Source: Propionibacteriaceae bacterium
GTDB lineage: Bacteria; Actinomycetota; Actinomycetes; Propionibacteriales; Propionibacteriaceae
NCBI GenBank assembly: GCA_003451975.1
Contig: DMIX01000404.1
Span: 1 to 7,774 of the forward strand
DNA: 7,774 bases
Reading direction: 5' to 3'
Part shown: one piece after another, positions 1-5,504 of the stretch
How positions within the stretch are numbered: position 1 is the first letter of the stretch
How the letters are laid out: each line of letters opens with the position of its first letter
The notes under the pieces: model-generated
What the model saw: the letters and a program-made list of their open reading frames with translations, nothing else
What the model was told of the DNA's origin: nothing
The model's database searches: none
Translations under genes and position numbers: made by a program

Positions 1-530
1 AACGGGTCGAGCCCGCTGGTCGGCTCGTCCAGCAGCAACAGGCGTGGCTGGTGGGCCAGGGCGAGGGCGAGCATCAGCTTGGTTCCTTCACCGCGAGACA
101 GCGACTTCACGGTGGCTTTGGGTGCCAGGTGGAAGCGCTCGACGAGCGCAGCGAACAGGTCGGCGTCCCAGCGGGAGTAGAACGGTGCGGTGGCTCGTCC
201 GGTCTTGCTGACCGTCCAGTCGGGCAGTACGAAGGGTGCGTCTAAGACCACGCCCAGGTCTTCGCGAACCGCTGGGTTGGCTTCGCTCGCGGGCTCGCCG
301 AGCAGGAACATGCTGCCGGAGTCGGCATGTTGGAGGCCCAGCAGGAGCTTCAACAGCGTGGTCTTGCCGGCACCGTTGGCGCCGACCAGGCCGGTGACGT
401 AGCCAACCGGGATGGTCAGGTCGAGCGGTCCGAGCCGGAACCGTCCGAAGTCGCGAACCAGCCCACTGGTGCTGATCGCGCCGGGGGCCAGTTGAGTGGT
501 GAGCGGACGGTCATCCGCGCTGGTGTTCAT
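1..530 (-). CDS. ABC transporter ATP-binding protein (3' end outside window)
   Basis: This is the ATPase subunit of an ABC transporter, powering transport at the inner face of the membrane; the substrate cannot be told. The 176 visible residues hold a Walker A GANGAGKT at 50-57, an ABC signature LSRGEGT at 144-150, a Walker B LLLLDEP at 164-170 and a following D-loop TSGLDP. The C-terminal part, with the switch histidine, lies beyond base 1. The ATG at 528-530 is chosen because GGAAGAGG sits 6 nt upstream of it. The start overlaps the last 20 nt of the GntR-type regulator gene, which suggests translational coupling and one operon. By analogy with ytrAB-type operons a permease gene would be expected next, outside the window; that is inference. 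Drug, antimicrobial peptide or cell-envelope stress export are family possibilities only. Confidence 0.93.
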   Translation of the reverse strand, partial: MNTSADDRPLTTQLAPGAISTSGLVRDFGRFRLGPLDLTIPVGYVTGLVGANGAGKTTLLKLLLGLQHADSGSMFLLGEPASEANPAVREDLGVVLDAPFVLPDWTVSKTGRATAPFYSRWDADLFAALVERFHLAPKATVKSLSRGEGTKLMLALALAHQPRLLLLDEPTSGLDP

Positions 531-894
531 TCCAAACCTCTTCCAGAAGGGTGCGGACGTCAGTGAGGGTCAGTCCGGCGGTGTGAGCGGTGGCGGCGGT
601 CCGGCTGAGTTGATCGCGGACGGCAGCGCGCGCTGCGGCTTGCGTGGCTGCGCGGTCGATCGGCAGCACGTAGCTGCCTTTGCCGGGCACATTGGCGATC
701 AGCCCTTCGGCGGCCAGATCGTTGTAGGCGCGGGTGGTGGTGATCAGGCTGACCTGGAGTTCGCGGGCCAGCTGGCGCAGCGAAACCAGCGGTGCCCCTT
801 CGGGTAGTTGGCCGGTCAGGATGGCGGTGCGCACTTGGCTGGCGATCTGCTCGTAGAGGGGGACCCCCGACGAGGCCGATAGGACGATCTCCAC
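511..894 (-). CDS. GntR-family transcriptional regulator, short YtrA/YhcF type
   Basis: A DNA-binding repressor-type protein of 127 residues. The winged helix-turn-helix occupies about residues 10-78: PLYEQIASQVRTAILTGQLP is followed by the GntR hallmark SLRQLARELQVS, a recognition helix region and the wing GKGSYVLP. Only about 50 residues follow, too few for a FadR, HutC or MocR effector domain. This is the layout of the YtrA subfamily, whose members usually control an adjacent ABC transporter. That fits here, because the ATPase gene overlaps its 3' end. The start is GTG at 892-894, preceded by GGAGGT four nt away. The inverted repeat at 911-933 lies 17 nt upstream of the start, so negative autoregulation is likely. 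The inducer is unknown; in relatives it is often an envelope-acting compound. Confidence 0.93.
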   Translation of the reverse strand: MEIVLSASSGVPLYEQIASQVRTAILTGQLPEGAPLVSLRQLARELQVSLITTTRAYNDLAAEGLIANVPGKGSYVLPIDRAATQAAARAAVRDQLSRTAATAHTAGLTLTDVRTLLEEVWNEHQRG

Positions 895-910
895 GACACC
901 TCCGTTCTTG

Positions 911-933
911 CTGTATATAGCCAGTATATACAG
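911..933. promoter_or_regulatory. Inverted repeat, probable operator of the GntR-type regulator
   Basis: CTGTATATA (911-919) and TATATACAG (925-933) form a perfect 9-bp inverted repeat with the 5-nt spacer GCCAG. It is the most AT-rich stretch in a GC-rich neighbourhood and lies between the regulator (start at 894) and the divergent oxidoreductase. Either arm can supply a -10-like TATATA/TATACA on the minus strand, so a bound repressor would block the promoter of the regulator-ABC operon. Effects on the divergent gene are possible but not shown. Confidence 0.75.
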
Positions 934-1006
934 ATGGTGCGGGTAGAAACACTCCCGATCGGACGGTCGCGGAATAGGGGTGTCTCGCTGCGGAGTTCCT
1001 AGTGGT

Positions 1007-1927
1007 GTGAAAGCGCTGCTCTATGACAGGTTCGGGAATCGCGATCAACTCCGGTTCGGCGAGGTGGCCGACCCTCATTCCGGCCCCGACTCGCTGGTGG
1101 TGAAGGTTGTGGCTGCGGGCCTCAATCCGGTCGATTACAAGATTCGCGAGGGCCACCTGGCCCCACTGATGGACACCATGTTCCCGGTCGTGCCCGGTTG
1201 GGACGTGGCTGGTGTGGTGGTGGCCACTGGACTCGACACTCCGGAATATGCCGTCGGGGACGAGGTGCTGGCCTATGCCCGCAAGGATGTGGTCGGGGGC
1301 GGGTCGTTGGCCGAGTTCATCTCAGTGCCGGTCCGCACCGCGGCCCACAAGCCGTCCGAGGTGTCGTTCGAGGAGGCCGCCGCTCTGCCCTTGGCTGGGT
1401 TGACTGCGCTGCAGAGCATCCGTCGGGTGGGCGTAGCTGCTGGCCAGACGATATTAATCCACGCCGCCGGCGGTGGGGTGGGATCATTTGCGACCCAGCT
1501 GGCGGTGCTCGCCGGGGCCCGAGTGACCGGCACCGGGTCGGCGTCCAGCCACGACTATCTGCGCTCGCTGGGAGCCGAGCCGATCAGCTACGGCGAGCAA
1601 CTTGTGGAACAGGCGCGGTCTGCGGTGCCGGAGGGTTTCGACGTCATCCTCGACTACGTCGGCGGCGAGGCGATGGATACCGTCGCGTCACTGCTCATTC
1701 CCGGCGGACGCGTCGCCTCGATCGCGGATCATCGCGCTGGTGCGCTGGGTGGCCACTACGTGTGGGTACGTCCCGACCATGACGATCTGGCCGAGCTCGT
1801 CGGTCTGGTTGCCGAAGGCAAAGTGCGGGTGAACGTGGCCGGTGCCTACCCGTTCGATCAAGCCGTGGAGGCCTATGCCGAGCTCGAAGGCGGGCACGTG
1901 CGTGGCAAGATCGTCGTCACGCTGTGA
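1007..1927 (+). CDS. NAD(P)-dependent quinone oxidoreductase-type protein (MDR superfamily)
   Basis: A 306-residue medium-chain dehydrogenase/reductase of the quinone oxidoreductase (zeta-crystallin-like) branch, a cytosolic NAD(P)H-dependent reductase of quinones or enones; the exact substrate is unknown. The N-terminal GroES-like domain includes AAGLNPVDYKIREG (36-49) and a W-D-V-A-G-V segment (65-70). The Rossmann nucleotide-binding motif is AAGGGVG at 153-159, followed by GTGSASSHDYLRSLGA (174-190). The second-half motif DYVGGEAMDT (216-225) and the C-terminal HVRGKIVV are typical. The cysteine-rich structural-zinc loop of classical alcohol dehydrogenases is absent. GTG at 1007 is chosen because homologues begin MKALLYDRFG and CGGAG lies 11 nt upstream; an in-frame GTG at 980 would add nine unlikely residues. 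It is transcribed divergently from the GntR-type gene. Confidence 0.92.
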   Translation: MKALLYDRFGNRDQLRFGEVADPHSGPDSLVVKVVAAGLNPVDYKIREGHLAPLMDTMFPVVPGWDVAGVVVATGLDTPEYAVGDEVLAYARKDVVGGGSLAEFISVPVRTAAHKPSEVSFEEAAALPLAGLTALQSIRRVGVAAGQTILIHAAGGGVGSFATQLAVLAGARVTGTGSASSHDYLRSLGAEPISYGEQLVEQARSAVPEGFDVILDYVGGEAMDTVASLLIPGGRVASIADHRAGALGGHYVWVRPDHDDLAELVGLVAEGKVRVNVAGAYPFDQAVEAYAELEGGHVRGKIVVTL

Positions 1928-2043
1928 GCTCGGCCGGCCAGCAGAAGCCCGTCGCTGGGTGGCCTGTCGTGCTGAGTCGGGTGTGTCGATAGCGTGGACG
2001 GCCTCGCTGCGACGAAGGAATCACGATAGGTGAGATTCGATTC

Positions 2044-2604
2044 GTGGGTGATCCCCACCTAGGGCACCAGTTGGTTTCCGGGCTGCGTGGGTTTGACTCT
2101 GTCGAGGATCACGACCACCAGATCTTGGCCAACATGGCCCGGGTGGCGCAGCCGGACACGATCTGGTGGCACACCGGCGATGAGGCCTTCAATGGCTGGC
2201 GGGGACGGATCGCCGCCTTCGCAGAGATTCCCGGCACCCACCACCTCGTGCTGGGCAATCATGACCGGGCGTTTCCGGCCAACAGCAACTCCTACAAGTA
2301 CGTGGCCGACTACCTAGAGGTGTTCGCCTCGGTGCAGTTGGCCGCCCGGATCAGCTATGAAGGCCGGCGCCTGCTGATCTGTCACTTCCCCTATGACGGC
2401 GACACCACCGGACGCGGCGAGGAGCGCTTCGAGCAGTGGCGGTTGCGTGACTTGGGCGCCATGCTGATCCACGGCCACACCCATTCCGATCAGCGGATAT
2501 CGCACTCAACGCGGGGCACCGTCCAGCTTCATGCCGGTTTGGACGCCTGGGGTTTGGTTCCGCCCACCATTGGTGACGTGCTCGCTGAGGCCGAGCTGCT
2601 CTAG
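2044..2604 (+). CDS. Small calcineurin-like metallophosphoesterase
   Basis: A cytosolic two-metal phosphoesterase of about 186 residues; the substrate cannot be predicted. All family metal-ligand motifs are visible, counted from GTG 2044: DPH (D3, H5), GD (D46), GNHD (N72, H73), H114 in HFPYDGD, and GHTH (H145, H147). The length matches the short stand-alone phosphoesterases that begin with a beta strand followed by DTHFGH. The start is uncertain. The reading frame stays open upstream to a TAG at 1990 and encodes GEIRF just before the first motif, which looks like the missing strand beta-1, but no ATG, GTG or TTG lies there. Candidates are GTG 2044 with AGGTGA about 10 nt upstream, or a rare ATA at 2026 with AAGGA six nt upstream. 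The gene stands alone, followed by the metE promoter region. Confidence 0.9.
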   Translation: MGDPHLGHQLVSGLRGFDSVEDHDHQILANMARVAQPDTIWWHTGDEAFNGWRGRIAAFAEIPGTHHLVLGNHDRAFPANSNSYKYVADYLEVFASVQLAARISYEGRRLLICHFPYDGDTTGRGEERFEQWRLRDLGAMLIHGHTHSDQRISHSTRGTVQLHAGLDAWGLVPPTIGDVLAEAELL

Positions 2605-2683
2605 AACGCAGGCAGGCGAGCAGCGGACTGGTGATCGCTGCCCGCGGCGCCATTTCTGCACCTGATGAGGTGGTGGCCTTCGC

Positions 2684-2692
2684 TGCTAGGAT
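2684..2692 (+). promoter_or_regulatory. Probable metE promoter (extended -10)
   Basis: TGC followed by TAGGAT (2687-2692) is a good extended -10 element. It lies about a dozen bases before the first conserved parts of the riboswitch, so transcription from about 2699 would include the whole aptamer. The -35 region is weak (CTGATG at 2662-2667 is 19 nt upstream), as often seen with extended -10 promoters. Confidence 0.55.
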
Positions 2693-2703
2693 CAGCGGCG
2701 CTA

Positions 2704-2882
2704 CTGGTTCGGCGTGCTCTCCAGGTACGTCGTCGCAAGAGGGAACCCGGTGAGAACCCGGGACTGCCCCGCAGCGGTATTTGGGAACGAAAAGCATCAT
2801 TGAGCACTGGGTTCACCCCTGGGAAGCGATGCCCATTAGGCGGCTTTGTGGCCATGCCCTTGAGTCCGAAGACCTGCCAGTT
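2704..2882 (+). ncRNA. Cobalamin (B12) riboswitch aptamer
   Basis: An RNA aptamer that binds a cobalamin and lowers expression of the downstream gene. The conserved core is easy to read. GGGAA (2741-2745) is followed by CCCGGTGAGAACCCGGG, then ACTGCCCCGCAGCGGTA (2763-2779). Next come a GAGCACTGG segment (2802-2810) and CTGGGAAGCGATGCCC (2819-2834). The B12 box AGTCCGAAGACCTGCC (2863-2878) matches the consensus AGYCAGRAGACCTGCC except at one position. Boundaries are approximate by a few bases. It precedes the B12-independent methionine synthase, a standard target of this riboswitch, so the physiological sense is repression of metE when B12 permits use of the B12-dependent enzyme. Confidence 0.95.
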
Positions 2883-2883
2883 G

Positions 2884-2957
2884 CACCATGCGAGAACGCA
2901 TGGTGGCTTGCGATTCCCGAGGGAGGAATCGGGCACTCTCCGCCGTCGCTGACGGCG
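2884..2957 (+). promoter_or_regulatory. Riboswitch expression platform: three successive hairpins
   Basis: Between the B12 box and metE lie three perfect hairpins. The first is a 9-bp stem with an AGAA loop (2884-2892 with 2897-2905), possibly the P13 hairpin of the riboswitch. The second is a 7-bp stem CGATTCC/GGAATCG (2911-2917 with 2925-2931) that excludes an alternative CCCGA/TCGGG pairing (2916-2920 with 2929-2933). The third is a 7-bp stem CGCCGTC/GACGGCG with a GCT loop (2941-2957). None is followed by a T-tract, which argues against simple intrinsic termination and for control of translation or a factor-dependent step. Confidence 0.6.
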
Positions 2958-3012
2958 TGGTCCGCTCTTGCCTCGTTCGCAGGCCTTCGCAGCTTCCACG
3001 AGGGATGGATCA

Positions 3013-5307
3013 ATGACTCACAGCAACAACCCACCGATCGGCGCCACAGTTCTGGGCTACCCGCGTATCGGCCGTCACCGCGAACTGAAGAAGGCGCTTG
3101 AGGCCTACTGGGCCGGGCGAGGCAGTTTCGCTCAACTCGAAGCGACAGGGACCGCTCTGCGCGCCGACGCCTTGGCGCAGATGACAGCAGCCGGGCTCGA
3201 CAGCGTTCCGGTGAACACGTTCAGCTACTACGACCACGTTCTCGACACCATGGTGATGCTGGGTGCGATTCCACCGCGGTTCAGCGAGGTGCGCGGGGTG
3301 GATTCGGTGTACGGCTTCGACGCCTACCGCTACTTCGCGATGGCACGGGGCACCGCCGGGGTTGCGCCACTGGAAATGACCAAATGGTTCGACACGAACT
3401 ACCACTACCTGGTGCCCGAAATCGGGCCGGAGACCACCTTCACAGTCGACCCGGCCAAACCGTTGACAGAGTTCGCTGAGGCCGCAGCGCTGGGGGTGAA
3501 CGCCCGGGTGGTGCTCGTCGGCCCAGTGACCTTCTTGGCCCTGGCCAAGCCGCCGTCCGAGCACCCCGACTTCGACCCGTCGCAGCGTTTGCAGGACCTC
3601 ACCGAAACCTACGTGGAGCTGTTGGAGGCGCTGCACGCTGCGGGCGTTGAGTGGGTTCAACTCGACGAACCGGCATTGGTCAAGGACCTCAGCGCCGATG
3701 ACGTGACCGCCGTCCAGCGTTGCTACTCCCGCCTGACGGAGGTCTCGGCTCGTCCGCGGATCTTTGTGGCTACCTATTTCGCTGCGCCGGTCGAGGCCTT
3801 CCCCGCCTTGGTAGGCGCTGGTGTGGAGGCCATCGGGGTGGATCTCACTGCTGGCGTCACCCCGAGCATCGCGCTAGGTGTCGACCTTTCACAGATCGTG
3901 GCGGTGCTGGGCGCGGTCGACGGGCGAAATGTCTGGCGAGCCGACCTCGCTCGGGCGGAAGGCCAGGTCCGAGCCTGGCAGGAGGCCGGGGCGCAGGTGG
4001 CGGTGAGTTCGAGTTGTTCGCTGCTGCACGTGCCCTATGACCTTGACGATGAAACCGCCTTGGACCCCGCTCTGGTTTCACAGTTGTCGTTTGCCGATCA
4101 GAAGCTGCATGAGGTGGTGGCGGTGTACCGGGCAGTCGTGGACGGCTGGGAATCCGTTGCTCCGACCCGCGATCCTTCGCGCCCGATTCGTCGCAGCTCG
4201 GAGCCAAACCGGGAGTTGAGGCACCGGCTGGCGTCCCTCACTGATGCTGATCGGCAGCGGACGCCTCGAGCGCTGCGGAGCGAGGCGCAGGCGGCGAGGC
4301 TGGAGTTGCCGCTGATGCCCACCACCACGATCGGGTCCTTCCCGCAGACCGCCGAGCTTCGCCGGGCCCGTGCTGAACGCCGGGCCGGTCGGATGAGCGA
4401 GCAGGACTACGCCGAGGCGATGCGCAACGAAATCACTCAGGTGATCACCTTGCAGGAACACCTGGGGCTCGATGTGCTCGTGCACGGCGAGCCGGAGCGC
4501 AACGACATGGTTCAGTACTTCGCCGAGCAACTCCCCGGGTTCGCGGCCACGACCGCTGGTTGGGTGCAGTCCTACGGATCGCGCTGTGTGCGTCCGCCGA
4601 TCCTGTTCGGTGATGTTGTACGTGACCAAGCCCTGACGGTGGAGTGGACGGCTTACGCCGCCTCTATCACCGACAAGCCGGTGAAGGCGATGCTGACTGG
4701 TCCGGTGACCATGCTCGCCTGGTCGTATGTGCGTGACGATCAGCCGCTGGCTGACACCGCTGACCAGATTGCGTTGGCGCTGCGTGATGAGATTGCCGAT
4801 CTGGCGCAGATTGGGGTTCCGATTATTCAGGTGGACGAGCCGGCGCTGCGTGAAGCGATGCCGCTGCGTCGTGCCGACCAGGCGATCTACCTGACGTGGG
4901 CTGTGGGTGCTTTTCGGCTGGCCACGGGAGGAGTCGCCGACAACATTCAGGTACACACCCATCTGTGCTACTCGGAGTTCGGCGAAATCCTGCCGGCCAT
5001 CGATCGCATGGATGCTGATGTGACCAGCATCGAGGCCGCTCGCTCACGCATGGAACTGCTCGCTTCAATCGGTACCGAGTTTCAGGGAGCTTTGGGGCCG
5101 GGTGTTTATGACATCCACTCGCCACGGGTGCCTGAGGTTGCCGAGATGGCCGAGCTGCTGCGGCTGGCCGCGCAGTCGGTGCCGACTCAGCGGTTGTGGG
5201 TCAACCCGGATTGTGGTTTGAAGACGCGCGGCTATTCCGAGGTGGTGCGCTCGTTGGCGCACATGGTTGAGGCGGCGGCTGTGGTCAGGGCAGAGCTGGC
5301 GTCCTGA
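3013..5307 (+). CDS. metE: Cobalamin-independent methionine synthase (MetE)
   Basis: 5-methyltetrahydropteroyltriglutamate-homocysteine methyltransferase makes methionine by moving a methyl group from methyl-folate polyglutamate to homocysteine, without B12, in the cytosol. The protein is 764 residues (E. coli MetE 753). The N-terminal barrel starts with GYPRIGRHRELKKALE, and the C-terminal catalytic barrel opens at TTTIGSFPQT (437-446). All four zinc ligands are present: H650 and C652 in HTHLCYSEF, E674 in SIEAARS and C734 in NPDCGLKTR, matching H641, C643, E665 and C726 of E. coli. ATG 3013 is chosen because GAGGG sits about eight nt upstream and homologues begin close to this point; an in-frame upstream start at 2968 would add 15 unrelated residues. 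The B12 riboswitch controls it. No terminator is seen between its stop and the attenuator of the next gene. Confidence 0.98.
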   Translation: MTHSNNPPIGATVLGYPRIGRHRELKKALEAYWAGRGSFAQLEATGTALRADALAQMTAAGLDSVPVNTFSYYDHVLDTMVMLGAIPPRFSEVRGVDSVYGFDAYRYFAMARGTAGVAPLEMTKWFDTNYHYLVPEIGPETTFTVDPAKPLTEFAEAAALGVNARVVLVGPVTFLALAKPPSEHPDFDPSQRLQDLTETYVELLEALHAAGVEWVQLDEPALVKDLSADDVTAVQRCYSRLTEVSARPRIFVATYFAAPVEAFPALVGAGVEAIGVDLTAGVTPSIALGVDLSQIVAVLGAVDGRNVWRADLARAEGQVRAWQEAGAQVAVSSSCSLLHVPYDLDDETALDPALVSQLSFADQKLHEVVAVYRAVVDGWESVAPTRDPSRPIRRSSEPNRELRHRLASLTDADRQRTPRALRSEAQAARLELPLMPTTTIGSFPQTAELRRARAERRAGRMSEQDYAEAMRNEITQVITLQEHLGLDVLVHGEPERNDMVQYFAEQLPGFAATTAGWVQSYGSRCVRPPILFGDVVRDQALTVEWTAYAASITDKPVKAMLTGPVTMLAWSYVRDDQPLADTADQIALALRDEIADLAQIGVPIIQVDEPALREAMPLRRADQAIYLTWAVGAFRLATGGVADNIQVHTHLCYSEFGEILPAIDRMDADVTSIEAARSRMELLASIGTEFQGALGPGVYDIHSPRVPEVAEMAELLRLAAQSVPTQRLWVNPDCGLKTRGYSEVVRSLAHMVEAAAVVRAELAS

Positions 5308-5349
5308 CGCGGTGCGGTGATCGGGGGCGTTCCGGGCTATGGTTGGTGC

Positions 5350-5409
5350 ATGCAAATCAATCAGGTCACTACGACGCCGGAACGCCCCGGCGCCTTCGTG
5401 TTGTCCTGA
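5350..5409 (+). CDS. Leader peptide with three consecutive Thr codons
   Basis: A 19-codon reading frame, ATG at 5350 to TGA at 5407-5409, encoding MQINQVTTTPERPGAFVLS. The three threonine codons (ACT ACG ACG, 5368-5376) avoid ACC, the codon favoured in neighbouring genes. The frame lies between metE and a threonyl-tRNA synthetase homologue and ends 18 nt before the terminator stem, as expected for an attenuation leader like thrL of enterobacteria. No strong ribosome binding site is seen; GGTTGG (5341-5346) is the nearest candidate. A TATGGT at 5338-5343 could act as a -10 giving a leaderless transcript from the ATG itself, but then the upstream strand of the two long helices would not be transcribed, so I favour an upstream start. 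Confidence 0.75.
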   Translation: MQINQVTTTPERPGAFVLS

Positions 5410-5427
5410 ATCAGCACTAACCATCGG

Positions 5428-5449
5428 CCCCGGAGCAATCCGGGGTTTT
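5428..5449 (+). terminator. Intrinsic terminator with GCAA tetraloop (attenuator)
   Basis: CCCCGGA (5428-5434) and TCCGGGG (5439-5445) form a perfect 7-bp stem closed by the GNRA tetraloop GCAA, followed by TTTTGTCGTTTT. It lies 56 nt before the start of the synthetase-like gene on the same strand, so it would stop transcription of that gene unless the antiterminator forms. It may also serve as the only terminator for metE. Confidence 0.88.
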
Positions 5450-5504
5450 GTCGTTTTCGCACGGCATTCCGGTGAGCTCAGGGCCCCAACAAGGGAGACC
5501 CCGC

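Larger units (their letters stand above)
5324..5449 (+). promoter_or_regulatory. Threonine-responsive transcription attenuator (leader region)
   Basis: Three competing structures can be drawn. Structure A pairs GGGGCGTTCCGG (5324-5335) with CCGGAACGCCCC (5377-5388), a perfect 12-bp helix whose 3' strand begins right after the three Thr codons. Structure B, the antiterminator, pairs TCCGGG (5331-5336) with CCCGGA (5429-5434) and, nested inside it, ATGGTTGGTGC (5339-5349) with GCACTAACCAT (5414-5424): 6 plus 11 bp, one G-U. Structure C is the terminator at 5428-5449. A and B exclude each other, and B and C exclude each other. A ribosome stalled on the Thr codons would cover the 3' strand of A, free the 5' strand for B, and so prevent C. 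Pairings are read from sequence; the mechanism is inferred. Confidence 0.75.

Noticed and set aside
1928..2043. Intergenic region after the oxidoreductase, with a GGCCGGCC palindrome
   Set aside because: Only a short GC palindrome and weak imperfect repeats without a T-tract; no terminator, RNA gene or promoter could be supported.
2620..2641. GCAGCG/CGCTGC inverted repeat after the metallophosphoesterase as a terminator
   Set aside because: Six base pairs, a 10-nt loop and no T-tract; too weak to call an intrinsic terminator.
3005..3016. ATG GAT CAA TGA mini-frame overlapping the metE start
   Set aside because: Three codons with no further support; the ATGA overlap is probably chance within the ribosome binding region.
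4078..4962. Long minus-strand reading frame opposite metE
   Set aside because: It lies fully antisense to the conserved catalytic part of metE, has no recognisable domain and is rich in Arg, His and Gln, as expected of an off-frame in high-GC coding DNA.
5338..5350. TATGGT as a -10 giving a leaderless leader-peptide mRNA starting at the ATG
   Set aside because: Spacing fits, but there is no good -35 and it would leave the 5' strands of a 12-bp and an 11-bp inverted repeat untranscribed, which would make those matches coincidental. Kept only as an alternative.
5324..5504. T-box leader upstream of a synthetase gene
   Set aside because: The conserved T-box sequence (AGGGTGGNACCGCG type) and stem I are absent, and a translated Thr-rich leader explains the region better.
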